Below, one piece after another: positions 54,301 through 60,163 of a stretch of DNA of 64,000 nt (the stretch's first letter is position 1; each line of letters opens with the position of its first letter). Both the position numbers and the translations under genes were made by a program. The notes beneath the pieces are model-generated. The model saw only the letters and a list, made by a program, of their open reading frames with translations. It was not told the DNA's origin and searched no databases. Source of the DNA: Branchiostoma belcheri (lineage: Eukaryota > Chordata > Leptocardii > Amphioxiformes > Branchiostomatidae); the NCBI RefSeq assembly GCF_001625305.1, contig NW_017802447.1, forward strand, positions 995,812-1,059,811, given 5' to 3'.

Positions 54301-54606
54301 ACTAGGAACAATGGATGAATTCAGATGCAAGTAAACTTGCCTCTGGTCAGTATGGCAATCAGATAGCGGTACTGATCAGTTCGCTGTACAGAAGTGACTG
54401 TGAATACTGTGAACATAGAAGTACATAGTACCATGAAAAAATCACTGTATAGTGTATTATTTTATAACTTCTCTTTGCCCCCAGATCTCAACAAACCCCG
54501 ACGAAAGTCGCTCTTCACCCCGTTCCCCAACGCCTTCGACGGTGACCTGAGCGGCAGATCCACCCTGCAGCACAATCCTGACCTCTCCAGTGCCCTGCCA
54601 TGGTGA
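3180..54606 (+). CDS. BICC1: Bicaudal-C homologue (KH/SAM RNA-binding protein), 22 coding exons spanning the gene
   Basis: Coding exons join to about 1015 codons once one surplus base in exon 12 is discounted. Order seen: acidic/serine-rich N-terminus; conserved RFRVDRRKLEAMLQ; divergent KH1 (about residues 75-138); KH2 with GKGG (158-161); KH-like region (210-289); KH3 with GRGG (311-314); second KH-like region with KPKPKQPSKSVIVKSVERN (360-430); proline/serine-rich linker; Glu/Arg-rich segment (749-762); RTPTDTWSGFGFSKSMP (804-820); SAM domain (about 917-980); C-terminus ending in PW. The family binds target mRNAs through KH domains and polymerises through the SAM domain in cytoplasmic granules; in vertebrates it acts in kidney, cilia and left-right patterning (family knowledge, not seen here). 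All splice sites are GT/AG and phases agree except at exon 12. About three quarters of the span is introns 1-3. Introns 4-6 and 8-21 are short (about 125-1200 bp). Confidence 0.96.
4175..4232. repeat. 29-bp direct tandem duplication in intron 1
   Basis: Two adjacent copies (4175-4203, 4204-4232) of a unit starting CTAGTGTCGCTTTCA and ending ACACACGCTGT, differing at one base. Confidence 0.85.
14835..15065. mobile_element. Partial copy of the ACCTGCACC dispersed repeat
   Basis: TTTTACCTGCACCGCTCAGA, then GGATCATA, AAAATCCACA and TTAGGTGCAGG occur in the same order as in the more complete element at 35898-36159. It ends about 160 bp before exon 2. Boundaries are approximate. Confidence 0.55.
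15227..15273 (+). CDS. BICC1: BICC1 exon 2 (start of KH1)
   Basis: A 47-nt exon preceded by a long pyrimidine tract ending ttccag and followed by gttagt. It completes the phase-1 codon of exon 1 and encodes AAAEGRGQTGEEFFQK, which aligns closely with vertebrate BICC1. It ends in phase 0. It is isolated by 11.8 kb and 9.4 kb introns. Confidence 0.93.
15931..16030. mobile_element. 100-bp foldback MITE with 8-bp target duplication
   Basis: Nearly the whole element is an inverted repeat: ATAGCCTGGATGCTATACCC on the left pairs with the complement of the right end GGCATCCAGGCTA, with a short GTGACCA loop. It is flanked by TGAGTTCC at 15923-15930 and 16031-16038. An 8-bp duplication is typical of hAT or P-type transposition (inference). 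Related ends occur near 30394, 46045, 50263 and 63592. Confidence 0.88.
18468..18545. mobile_element. 78-bp foldback element (AACCTTCTCCCTGC ends)
   Basis: Left end TAACCTTCTCCCTGCT is the reverse complement of right end AGCAGGGAGAAGGTTA. Diverged relatives lie at about 19074-19165 and 37845-37923, with the same CAAATTTSATGCCAAA-like core in the first. Confidence 0.75.
19074..19165. mobile_element. Diverged copy of the AACCTTCTCCCTG foldback
   Basis: Begins TAACCTTCTCCCTGTAACCT and ends AGCAGAGAGGAGATTA; the core resembles the 18468 element. Ends have decayed on the right side. Confidence 0.6.
19495..19885. mobile_element. PIF/Harbinger-type MITE, 391 bp
   Basis: Terminal inverted repeats of about 33 bp are perfect; they start GGCCATGTTGATTTGATTAT. 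The target duplication is TTA (19492-19494 and 19886-19888). GGCC termini with a TWA duplication are diagnostic of PIF/Harbinger and Tourist-type elements. The interior has an open frame of 120 codons (19507-19869) with no transposase motifs. The perfect TIRs suggest recent insertion. Confidence 0.9.
20727..21096. mobile_element. PIF/Harbinger-type MITE, 370 bp
   Basis: Inverted ends starting GGCCACACCAATTTAATTTG extend through a GGTTCTCGGATT block, about 34 bp, matched at 21063-21096. The duplication is TAA at 20724-20726 and 21097-21099. No coding capacity. The isolated end near 11227 belongs to the same family. Confidence 0.9.
24717..24786 (+). CDS. BICC1: BICC1 exon 3 (KH1)
   Basis: A 70-nt exon between ttacag and gtaagt. 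It encodes IMDETITHITWPSKLKIGAK followed by SKK, the conserved KH1 core including WPSKLKIGAKSKK. Phase 0 in, phase 1 out. Confidence 0.95.
25014..26805. mobile_element. pogo/Tc1-mariner-like non-autonomous element, 1.8 kb
   Basis: Left end CAGTCAAACCTGTAATAGCG and right end GGCAGGTTTGACTG are inverted and flanked by TA on both sides. Subterminal TAGTGGTCA/ATAGCGGTCA words are iterated at both ends. Such ends and a TA target are typical of pogo/Tigger-like Tc1-mariner elements. The interior is CpG-rich near the left end but shows no transposase frame. Confidence 0.82.
28421..28470. repeat. 25-bp tandem duplication
   Basis: Two perfect adjacent copies of a unit starting TGAAACATTTTATCTGTC and ending TTTGATA. 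Confidence 0.85.
28751..28847. repeat. Long near-perfect hairpin, about 46-bp stem
   Basis: 28751-28796 (pyrimidine-rich, ending CTTGAAGTGCA) is complementary to 28802-28847 (starting TGCACTTCAAGG) with few mismatches and a 5-base loop. No flanking target duplication was obvious. It could be a foldback element or an inverted duplication; a processed RNA hairpin is possible but unsupported. Confidence 0.75.
29024..29382. mobile_element. hAT-like MITE, 359 bp, 5-bp target duplication
   Basis: Inverted ends CAGGGGTCGAAATA (14 bp). The flanks share TGTTA (29019-29023 and 29383-29387). The interior has many ACTTGCACC / TTGCACC words in both orientations. CAGGG termini are typical of hAT elements; some hAT lineages make 5-bp duplications. 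No transposase. Confidence 0.8.
34913..35091. mobile_element. pogo/Tc1-like MITE, 179 bp
   Basis: Ends CAGTCAAACCTGGCTAAGAA and GGGCAGGTTTGACTG, flanked by TA at 34911-34912 and 35092-35093. Subterminal CTTGGGCAGG words resemble those of the copy at 41119. Confidence 0.82.
35898..36159. mobile_element. hAT-like dispersed element with ACCTGCACC words
   Basis: Left end CAGGGCTCAAAGTAC is roughly inverted in the right end GAATTTCGAGCTCTG; flanks are GCAAG and GGAAG (one mismatch). The interior shares blocks with 14835-15065 and, on the opposite strand, with about 38506-38580. Confidence 0.6.
37842..37923. mobile_element. Diverged copy of the AACCTTCTCCCTG foldback
   Basis: TATCATTCTCCCTGCTGCCT at the left, CAGCAGGCTGAAGGTTAATA at the right: same termini as the element at 18468, with decay. 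Confidence 0.55.
38225..38341. mobile_element. Short foldback with TATCTCCAAGCAGAT ends
   Basis: Left end TATCTCCAAGCAGATATTTG is inverted at the right as ACATCTGCTTGGAGATA. A related single end (AACATCTACTTGGAGAT) is near 30540. No target duplication identified. Confidence 0.55.
38506..38580 (-). mobile_element. Fragment of the ACCTGCACC dispersed repeat, reverse orientation
   Basis: TTCGAAATACATG, TTGGAGCTGTGCAGGTA and TTCTACCTGCACCTAA correspond in reverse to the right part of 35898-36159. Confidence 0.5.
39927..40102. mobile_element. Degenerate pogo/Tc1-like copy
   Basis: The right end AAAGGTTTGACTG followed by TA is clear, and subterminal words (AGTGGTCACATTGGCCAGAT) match the family. 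The left end is decayed and its position approximate. Confidence 0.5.
41119..41252. mobile_element. pogo/Tc1-like MITE, 134 bp, close to exon 4
   Basis: Left end CAGTCTTACCTGTAGTACC and right end CTTGGGCAGGTTAGACTG, flanked by TA on both sides. It ends 110 bp upstream of exon 4. Confidence 0.7.
41363..41442 (+). CDS. BICC1: BICC1 exon 4 (end of KH1)
   Basis: An 80-nt exon between cttcacag and gtaagc encoding DPHIKVAGREEDVRAAK, then TKIMAVLDTK. This is the last strand and helix of KH1. Phase 1 in, phase 0 out. It follows a 16.6 kb intron and opens the compact part of the gene. Confidence 0.95.
41758..41916 (+). CDS. BICC1: BICC1 exon 5 (KH2, GKGG loop)
   Basis: Encodes SNRVTLKMDVSHTEHSHVIG, then KGGNNIKKVMQETGCHIHFP, then DSNRSSLGEKSNQ. 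The GKGG loop at residues 158-161 is the canonical RNA-contacting GxxG of a KH domain. 53 codons, phase 0 at both ends, bounded by acaacag and gtaaga. Confidence 0.97.
42189..42242 (+). CDS. BICC1: BICC1 exon 6 (end of KH2)
   Basis: An 18-codon exon between ttttatag and gtgagt encoding VSIAGLVLGVESARAQIR, matching the third strand and C-terminal helix of KH2. Phase 0 at both ends. Confidence 0.94.
42362..42740. mobile_element. 379-bp TIR element with 5-bp target duplication, in intron 6
   Basis: Inverted ends CATGCCCGTAGCCAGG (16 bp) are perfect. GCTTC flanks both sides (42357-42361 and 42741-42745). The interior contains tandem iterations of a TGGACCTTTACATAAAAAG unit at about 42611-42685, and C/G homopolymer runs next to both ends. 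No transposase. Classification uncertain; hAT-like is plausible. Confidence 0.85.
42824..43063 (+). CDS. BICC1: BICC1 exon 7 (first KH-like region)
   Basis: 80 codons between tttgcag and gtaggt, beginning ELLPLVFMFELPITGALQPV and containing QTYNVTVAFKQRPRMY and VKEATARLIDHLTG. This is the KH-like region without a GxxG loop between KH2 and KH3. Phase 0 at both ends. GC and CpG are visibly higher than in the adjacent introns. A 379-bp TIR element ends 83 bp upstream. Confidence 0.96.
44477..44558. mobile_element. Right end of the CAGTGKTCGAAAT element family
   Basis: GCAGATTGTG, AATCTATCTGCAAATTGCAG and ACGGGTATTTAGAACACTG match the right end of the complete element at 61828-62959. No matching left end was found, so extent is unknown. 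Confidence 0.65.
45317..45422. repeat. 53-bp tandem duplication
   Basis: Two adjacent copies starting CGCAACAACGACATCTAGCG and ending GTCTGCATGGCCGT, differing at a few bases in the middle (GGCAACTCAGC versus GGTGACTTAGC). Confidence 0.88.
45726..46002 (+). mobile_element. First copy of a duplicated element segment, cut by a gap
   Basis: Begins AACTAGAAAGGCCAATATTT and runs to the N gap. 46374-46644 repeats it almost exactly apart from extra bases in homopolymers (for example a longer A-run). The indel pattern suggests poor-quality or mis-joined sequence next to the gap. Confidence 0.8.
46003..46022. other. Assembly gap (20 N)
   Basis: Run of 20 undetermined bases inside intron 7. Confidence 0.99.
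46374..47100 (+). mobile_element. Unclassified repeat element with terminal hairpin
   Basis: Begins AACTAGAAAGGCCAATATTT and includes ATGGGTTCACCACATTTTAC. Then comes unrelated-looking DNA, a CACTGTACCTCCATACCAAA block, a (GGAGAA)n purine run at 47008-47037 and a strong hairpin at 47056-47092 (ATGGGTTCACCAC pairing with GTGGTGAACCCAT). It ends 122 bp before exon 8. No inverted ends or coding frame seen. A relative lies in reverse orientation at about 53280-54096. Confidence 0.6.
47223..47432 (+). CDS. BICC1: BICC1 exon 8 (KH3, GRGG loop)
   Basis: 70 codons between cctttag and gtacgt, encoding VSTQLDIATQHHLFMIGRGG and MQIKQIMQRTGASIHFPDPN, then a strand and the ESVYLARQQLI helix. GRGG at residues 311-314 is an intact KH loop. 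Phase 0 at both ends. Confidence 0.97.
47802..47933 (+). CDS. BICC1: BICC1 exon 9 (second KH-like region)
   Basis: 44 codons encoding GCLPLVLMFDMKEDVEVDTS and LDVFISIKPKPKQPSK, near-identical to vertebrate BICC1. The acceptor follows a very C-rich tract at 47783-47801. The donor is gtactt, weaker than the others. Phase 0 at both ends. Confidence 0.96.
48274..48475 (+). CDS. BICC1: BICC1 exon 10 (end of KH-like region, linker start)
   Basis: Begins SVIVKSVERNAPNMYRARCR, then LLGLEESEN, and then passes into a poorly conserved Ser/Thr-rich linker. 67 codons plus one base; ends in phase 1 before gtaagg. Confidence 0.94.
48865..49035 (+). CDS. BICC1: BICC1 exon 11 (Ser/Pro-rich linker)
   Basis: Bounded by cttgcag and gtacat. 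Encodes ALNINTTPTSVASLLSIANG and HVSPLHSPQPSPPGTTSPST, aligning with the vertebrate LNTSTTPNSLLNALNSSVSP type of linker. Phase 1 in and out. Confidence 0.92.
49439..49675 (+). CDS. BICC1: BICC1 exon 12 (proline-rich linker), frame broken as assembled
   Basis: The first part reads MVTPTQLSGLMLSPGF in the frame entering from exon 11. The last part reads VNNVTSQVADILAKANHPG in a different frame, which is the one that continues into exon 13. The switch lies in the C-run at 49540-49545 (six C before GGGG). A parallel PPPPPGL-coding run 30 bases later has five C. Read literally, the frame stops at TAA 49642-49644 after residue 595 and loses the SAM domain. A one-base assembly or sequencing excess is the simplest explanation; a genuine allele or a tiny unrecognised intron is less likely. 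Confidence 0.85.
49801..49885 (+). CDS. BICC1: BICC1 exon 13
   Basis: Bounded by tttgtcag and gtgaga. Reads VHVSYQTPTYSSTASAFVRV then PTPNTGDQ in phase 0 and ends in phase 1. The sequence is not strongly conserved, but the splice signals are good and phase continuity to exons 12 (corrected) and 14 supports it. Confidence 0.85.
50094..50201 (+). CDS. BICC1: BICC1 exon 14 (Ser/Pro/Arg-rich)
   Basis: Bounded by gttccccag and gtaggg. Encodes VPPSSASSPGCSPRRSPVDQ, then FKQNGRRASSPGLPGD; it corresponds in position to the SPKSSPTEG-type low-complexity linker of vertebrates. RRASS is a basophilic-kinase-like site (inference). Phase 1 in and out. Confidence 0.87.
50258..50290. mobile_element. Isolated end of the AGCCTGG foldback family
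   Basis: TAGCCTGGGTGCCACCC matches the termini of the elements at 15931 and 63592; no matching right end was identified in intron 14. Confidence 0.4.
50650..50815 (+). CDS. BICC1: BICC1 exon 15
   Basis: Bounded by cttcacag and gtaagt. Encodes VEVRMLKSGNSFVDVVINHS and a helical segment LNMLRKLASLNKQTVELVSG, then VRNAEL. Vertebrate BICC1 has a comparable QTVELLQGTKN motif. Phase 1 in, phase 2 out. Confidence 0.9.
51106..51265 (+). CDS. BICC1: BICC1 exon 16 (Glu/Arg-rich segment)
   Basis: Bounded by tttcttgcag and gtgagt. Encodes SESGESDCSDKRAPGCERER, then a run of alternating Glu and Arg (residues 749-762), then SLSFTSPYELT-like sequence. Vertebrate BICC1 has DKKAPGSERAAERAA here. Phase 2 in, phase 0 out. 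Confidence 0.91.
51629..51697 (+). CDS. BICC1: BICC1 exon 17
   Basis: 23 codons encoding AFDYERKKLQATKAMQKKPQ then VTQ, matching the conserved AFDYEQKKLLATKAM block. Bounded by tcttctag and gtaagc. An alternative in-frame donor (CAG followed by gtgaca) lies nine bases earlier and would drop three residues. Confidence 0.95.
51925..52053 (+). CDS. BICC1: BICC1 exon 18 (TPT-WSG-GFSKSMP block)
   Basis: 43 codons beginning VRTPTDTWSGFGFSKSMP, one of the most conserved linear blocks of the family, and ending ARPSYKAPTLPATYE. Bounded by ttgtcag and gtgagg; phase 0 at both ends. Confidence 0.95.
52479..52611 (+). CDS. BICC1: BICC1 exon 19
   Basis: Bounded by gttccag and gtaagt. Encodes STSGPPSPTEPSPPSVSPWG, then DRNGSSLPQQEDFTSENRRK. 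It corresponds to the SxSREHLGGGSESDNWRDRNG region in vertebrates; the WGDRNG match anchors it. Phase 0 in, phase 1 out. Confidence 0.9.
52798..52955 (+). CDS. BICC1: BICC1 exon 20 (first half of SAM domain)
   Basis: Bounded by tttacag and gtaagc. Encodes LSASNYIDSVS, then DLKATDLPDLFMKLGLGKYS and DVFQQQE, the first helices of the SAM domain. Phase 1 in, phase 0 out. Confidence 0.97.
52956..54157 (+). other. BICC1: BICC1 intron 20, mostly occupied by a repeat element
   Basis: Separates the two SAM-domain exons. Its second two thirds is the reverse-oriented relative of the 46374-47100 element. Confidence 0.8.
53280..54096 (-). mobile_element. Reverse-oriented relative of the CTAGAAAGGCC element
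   Basis: On the minus strand it begins CTAGAAAGGCCGACATTTGC, passes a GGGTATTGGCCCACTCTACC block and ends in a purine run (GGAGGAGAAGAAGAAACATG) followed by a hairpin at 53280-53318 (TCCATACCATATATGGTATG). The order is the same as in the copy at 46374, but the hairpin sequence differs. Confidence 0.6.
54158..54257 (+). CDS. BICC1: BICC1 exon 21 (second half of SAM domain)
   Basis: Bounded by cttccag and gtatgc. Encodes IDLQTFMTLTDQDLKELGIT, then TFGARRKMLLAIS, almost identical to vertebrates. It contains the DQDLKELG segment used for head-to-tail SAM polymerisation in this family. Phase 0 in, phase 1 out. Confidence 0.97.
54485..54606 (+). CDS. BICC1: BICC1 exon 22 (C-terminus and stop)
   Basis: Bounded on the left by gcccccag. 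Encodes DLNKPRRKSLFTPFPNAF, then a short tail ending SSALPW and TGA at 54604-54606. Vertebrate BICC1 also ends in a short tail with a terminal Trp. Confidence 0.94.
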
Positions 54607-56225
54607 CCTCTGACCCCACCGACCTTCGACCCCACCAAACACGTGAACACAGAGGACATCAATACTTATGGTTGATGACCTTTTTTTATTTTAAATTTCT
54701 GTAAATTTGTGGACATAACTGACAGCACTGAAGGTAGAACCCCCTGATTGGTGAAATTCATGTGACACACAGGAAAATCCTGTGATAGGTGAGATAGAGT
54801 CATGTGACGTGCCAGTTCCATCTATTTTGGCCAGTAGCTGTTGCTGATTTAAAGGTGGTATGCTAACGGTAGACATTCATGTAAGGAAACACTCTAGGAA
54901 TTATGTGGCCTTATCTCAATTGTGTGGCTCAAAAGCGACAAAGTACTTTCACCATATCACCCTCGAGCTCCCACCAGAACATTCCAATCAAGATATCAGG
55001 GAGAGAACGATCTACTTTTGACCAAGTGTCCTTTTGAACGGCCACACAACCAACCTTATAAGTGCCACAGTTACTTTAACCACCCCTCTGAATGAAATGG
55101 ATGTGGCCAAAGTCAGTATGACTCTCTGTCCCAAAACGTACTTAATGATGTTCACAAATACAACCCCTGTGTTGGGAATGGAATATTCCATGCTAACCCA
55201 GCACCAACTGCAAGGCACAAGAAATGTGGAAAGAACCATTAGACTTTAGGGGTGCTCTGTTGTACATGCCTGTTTGAAAGTGACAGGAAAAATATCCAAC
55301 ATGTTAGTGCATTCCACCTCACCAACTACATGTACATGTGTCTTCTGCCATGTCAGTGACAAACAAATGACAAAAATCTTGTTGGCTAAGTCTGGTAGCA
55401 GCCTAGGACTAAAGTTTTCTCAAATTGTAGCCCATATTTCCGACGTAGTTGTCACACGATGTTAGTGATGTGACAATGTACTTAATGTAGTGCCTTCTTC
55501 CACAAGGTGATTAGAGCAATAAGTATAGACAGCAACATTCCACTGTCAAGGAGCACAATGTAGGGGTTTATAGGTGCAAATGTAGGCCTATATCTATGTC
55601 TCTAGCATTAACATGTCTTGCCTATATATACATATATAACTATATATATGTGCTATCAAGTAGATATACTGAGTTCTGAACAATAAGACAGGCCCAATGT
55701 GGAGATGTTGTGTTCCAAAATACTTAGTACATTATGTGCTTCAGAAATTTTAGAGTAGAGGACACAAACACAGGTGAATCTTGATGCAGAACAACTTTGT
55801 CTGTGTGAGAGTGCACCAATGCTGCAGCTGTGATTTGCCTGGTATGTGGTTTGTGGTTGAAAGGTCTTTCTGGCTAAGCAAGTTATTAGAGAGAACATTG
55901 CTCATACGTCTAGAAATGGAGTAACTAGAAAGTACAAAGTCAACAACCAGTTCACCTGTACAGGGAAAACTGGGAGATGCTTGGGATAACTCAGCCAACA
56001 GGAAAAACATTTTAATCTGAGAAAGGTGTTCTAAGAATCACTCTAAACTAGAAAATGTAGGTGTAGTTGTATTTTTGAGAAAACTTTGGTCTGTTGCTAC
56101 AGTCATCAGGGAGCTATTTTGTGATGTTTTCAGGAGGACAAGAAATGTTTGTTTGATATGTAAAAAAAAGTTACTAGGCAGTGCCTAGAAAATGGACTTG
56201 GAATAAAAGTTGTTCCAGAAAATTG
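54607..56225 (+). other. BICC1: BICC1 3' UTR (shortest likely extent)
   Basis: Non-coding sequence after the stop. The first canonical AATAAA that I see is at 56202-56207. An ATTAAA at 58316-58321 followed by a T/GT-rich stretch offers a longer alternative of about 3.7 kb. No other gene-like sequence lies between. A (TA)-rich stretch is at about 55625-55650. Confidence 0.6.
56202..56207 (+). terminator. Candidate polyadenylation signal AATAAA (proximal)
   Basis: Canonical hexamer about 1.6 kb after the BICC1 stop, in the sense orientation. The downstream element is not obvious. Confidence 0.45.
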
Positions 56226-59200
56226 TACCATTACTTTTCTGAAGTCTCATACGATATTTAGGAGAGATTTCTGGTTTCCTACCAAATTTGATCAATTTGT
56301 TTCCAAGACTTGGAAAACCCGACTTTGGGGCCAAAATCATGTCACTGTGCCTTACGAATAGCTGCGTAACTTGTTTGCGGAAACCAGAAAATTAGTTTCT
56401 GTGTTTTTTTCTTTTTACAAGATGGCTTCCCTGAGAATGTAAGAGCCTACTCTACAGATTTGCAAGTTCAGTTTTATACCTGGCATGATTAATGTACTCA
56501 TGGTGTTCCACGTAAATCAGAGCTTATTCTAACACAAGTGCCAATCACAGGCAGGTTGGTGGATATAATCACACATCCGGACAACTCCCTATCCTGGCAA
56601 CTAAGTGTACTTTTCTACTGGTCATTAACTGTGAATTATCTTTTCAAACTGAAGAGTTGAAAACGCCTAAAAAAGGCATCGTCATTGAGTCAGCTGTATG
56701 TCAGTTGTTTTGGTTAGTACGTCGTCCAGGTGGGAGAATGAAACACACCCCCTACGTAAATATGCATATGGAAAATATATGTAAGTGTGAAGACAAGAAC
56801 ACAAGTAAAGAATGTGGTCAACAAGAAGTGTACAAAAAAAAGGCAATCTGTGTACAGAGTAAAAGTATTTTTCAGAGAAGCACAGGACTTGCTACCTGAT
56901 ATGGTACTTAGTTGTGAGTTAAAAAGACTCCTGTTCTTGCTATGTAAGTTATTTTTTTGTAGCTTTGCACCCGTAAAATGCCTTTATAGGGTGTAAGAAT
57001 GTGGCTTGTTTGTTACTGTGACCATCGGCTGTTAGATATTGCCTTCACTGTTGTTTTAGTTGAATGATTTAAAGGTATAAGTAGTTGTGAAGACCACTGA
57101 ATGCGAGCCATAGTGTGGTTACTTATGTATGAATATGAAGACAAAGGTAGCATCCACACATTGTGATCACTAGTGTTCATAAAAACATATGAGATGAAAG
57201 TTTATATATACGTAATATTAGCCACATTGTCTTTGTTTGAATGCTGTAATATTGATCAACGAACTCCTTAGCATTTTAAGGCTTTTGAAACTCTGTTTGT
57301 AACAAATTTGTTATAATATTCTTATGTTGGACTTATGCCAGGCTGGTGGTGAAGAGTCACAAAAATCTACATTACTTGGTAACATCATTATGTATTCATC
57401 AAAATATATGACAACAATCAAGAGAACATATAAAAGCTATTCTTCTTTGCATGTTAAGAGGCTGCCTTGCAGAGAAGTGGTTTCAAATATTCAAATAATG
57501 ATGAAAAGATCAAATTTTATCAGAGGACAGTTCTTAAAGCAGACCGTGGAATATAGCAAACTTTTAATGAACAATGATTTTATTTTCATTCCTTGATAAC
57601 ATCCTAGTAATGTCAAATGTTTCTGTGTTTGGAAATACTAGTACTACATTCTAAGTTTTGGCGCAGTTGTCACATTAATTTCCCAGAGATGCATTATGTT
57701 CTTCAAAGTCTGCCACTTAATTAGACATAATATAGAGTGCACGATATACATGTATTTGTGTACAGATCAGTGTGTTTTGAAATATGTTTGAATTTTGTGT
57801 AGTGTCATCATGTTTCTTTGATTTATGGAAGTCAAAAGGTTTCAAGCAAGGTGAATTCTATCACAATTGCTTCCAAGTTGTAGTAACAATTATGAATTTC
57901 TTTAATCTAATTTTACATGAAATATTTTCATAATGTCTTAAAAAGGAAACAGTCATGCTTGTAGTACAGATAGGCAGGCTATGCCTCCAAGCATTGTTAT
58001 AAAAAATCCTTTTGGTTATTTGCCTGTGCTTCATTTGAGCATACATGTAGAATTCTGAGATGGGCTTTGTGAATTACCTCCATGGAGCTCTGCGGAGAAC
58101 TCAGCAGAGGAAATTCATCAGTCCACAGTTTGGAATTCTGACGAAAACGTTACATCATAGCTAGAAGTAGCTCGTTGCTTCCATTCATTTTGGCTGGCCC
58201 GAATCTAAGAGCTTTGATAACTGTTAAGAGGCCAAAGTGAGCTTTGGCTATCATTTATGTCAATGTTTAAATACCCAAGGTTAAGCCTAAATGTTACTGT
58301 CTGTTAAAGCTTTTCATTAAACATATTGCAGTCTATACTTCATGTGTATGTCTTTCTTTCTTTGGAAAAGTTCTTGCATTACTCTCGTGATGAGAAATAA
58401 CAGGAGTTCCACAATCTTATACTTTGACCAGATAGCCAACTGATTATAAGTGTTTCACATTGATTGTGCAAGTAATTTCCACATTTGTGCAAGTTATATC
58501 AATTGATCATATTCTCCACCCAATGACAGTCTTATCTTAGACAAAGTAAATGAATTATACACATAAGGTCCGGATTTGAATAAGTTATGTTTAATGATGC
58601 AAATGTGAAATTCCCAGCAGTTACCACTATGGAATTAACATAGCAATTTCTCATTATGTATGCAAATTATGACAACCACAATTCACGACCCTAGCGTGTC
58701 CAGATCACTAGATATCAAAACTATAACATGAAGACAGAGGTCAACTGTTGACTTACTTCCTATCTAACAGTTTGTGACATCGCCATGGATCAAAAACGCG
58801 CCAAGCGGCCAAAAAATCACTGCAGTAATAGGTGCAGCAATTTAAGCAACCTGTAATAGGCGAAATTTAATAAAAAAACTTTCACTATCTTACTCTTCCA
58901 GACAGACAAAAAATGCTTAGACTATATTTCTGACTCAGTCAAATTCTTTCCTTTGAAAGTCGTCCATTTTTATTGCCTTTAAAATTGGCAAACACGCAGT
59001 GAGGTAAATCTGCCATTATGGTGCAGTCATCAATTGAAACGCTAGAGGCCGCTTTTGATCCATGCACTTCGTCGTTGTAACTTGTAAGCGTCCACTTGTA
59101 AGCAGTAACTTTAATATGACTCCGCAGCCTTGTATTCAAAAAGCTATTCGTGAAAACTATGTGAGTAATAGGAATGGTATATTTCTAAACCGTTTTTCAT

Positions 59201-59290
59201 GTATAAGATTGAATTTGTCTTCGTAATTAGACTAACAGCACCATATTAATTAGACAAGGCCGTTTTGCACACCTGTGTAAAAAGACTCAT
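56226..59290. other. Downstream region, no gene recognised
   Basis: AT-rich with only short ORFs lacking recognisable domains; part or all of 56226-58340 may be extended BICC1 3' UTR. Confidence 0.5.
58316..58321 (+). terminator. Candidate polyadenylation signal ATTAAA (distal)
   Basis: Common variant hexamer followed within about 25-45 bases by a GT/CTTT-rich stretch (gtgtatgtctttctttc), which resembles a downstream processing element. It would give a 3.7 kb 3' UTR. Confidence 0.4.
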
Positions 59291-59299
59291 TTGGCATGG

Positions 59300-59576
59300 T
59301 CCCTTCAAAATGGTGGTTTGGTACAGAAGTATTCTCTGGGATGCTATTTTTGTACAACTTTCAGTGTACCTTCTCGAGTTTTTTTCGGAGGAATGTCTTT
59401 CTAAAGTGTACAGTAGAATGTTGTGAACTTTTTGCGGTAAAATTATGCTGTTCTCGTGATGTTTTGAGGAGAAAATGCGGATGTTCCCGAGATGGTGAAT
59501 TTTCGAGAAGACAAGAAAATGGCGACATCGTTTGGAGACAGAGCGTGGTTCAAAGGCGACTTCGCTTTTCGTACAG
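59300..59576 (+). promoter_or_regulatory. Candidate CpG-rich start of a downstream transcription unit
   Basis: CpG density rises sharply at 59370-59576 against AT-rich flanks. An ATG at 59519 in good context (gaaaATGGCG) opens MATSFGDRAWFKGDFAFRT and ends in phase 1 at 59576 before gtaaca. This resembles a first exon with promoter, but no homologue is recognised and no following coding exon fits in frame directly. It could instead be transposon-derived. Confidence 0.35.
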
Positions 59577-59891
59577 GTAACAACAAACTATTTGTCTAAC
59601 ATTGTTCCGTGGCAAACAGAACATGTGATATTTAACAACTTATATTCAGAAAGAAATGACATAGTTCTCTAATTCCGAGTGGCCATTCACTGAGACAAAC
59701 TTTGAAGAGTCAATTTTGCCGCCTTTAAAAAAAAATACATTTCCATGTGCGGTGTGCTTGAACAGTTCTGTATGTCTCGATTTGTGTGGGTTCATATTTC
59801 TGAAAAAGAATGCTGTAACAAAAACTACATTTTGTTTTTCTCCACGTGGCACAAAAACACCTATTGGAATTTGCACGTGTGCATAATATAT

Positions 59892-60163
59892 TAGCCTCCT
59901 TCGCAGACTTCTNNNNNNNNNNNNNNNNNNNNGCCTCCTTCGCAGACTTCTGGGGTGGGCGTTAATCTTTTTTCGGGGAGCGACGCAAATTAAGGGACGG
60001 TTTTGCGCCGAGGGAATTTGTCGGAGAGAGAAGTTTTCACCGCCAAGCTTCTCTCCCCGACAAACTCCCTCGGCGGAAAACCGTCCCTCGGCGGCAAAAC
60101 TCGCGTCGCGTCGCTCCCTACAAAAATTAACGCCGCCGCCCCACAAGTCTGTGAAGGAGGCTA
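59892..60163. mobile_element. Long-hairpin MITE (TAGCCTCCTTCGCAGACTT ends), contains an N gap
   Basis: Left end TAGCCTCCTTCGCAGACTT is inverted at the right end AAGTCTGTGAAGGAGGCTA with one mismatch. The whole CpG-rich interior (GCGACGC, GGGACGG, TTTGTCGG and GAGAGAAG blocks) folds back on itself around 60040. TA termini suggest a TA target (inference). The left end is present twice, before and after the gap. Confidence 0.85.
59913..59932. other. Assembly gap (20 N)
   Basis: Run of 20 undetermined bases. The 19 bases before it (GCCTCCTTCGCAGACTTCT) are repeated exactly after it. Confidence 0.99.

Noticed and set aside
59646-60146. 166-codon minus-strand open frame across the N gap
   Set aside because: It is composed of MITE hairpin sequence and undetermined bases.
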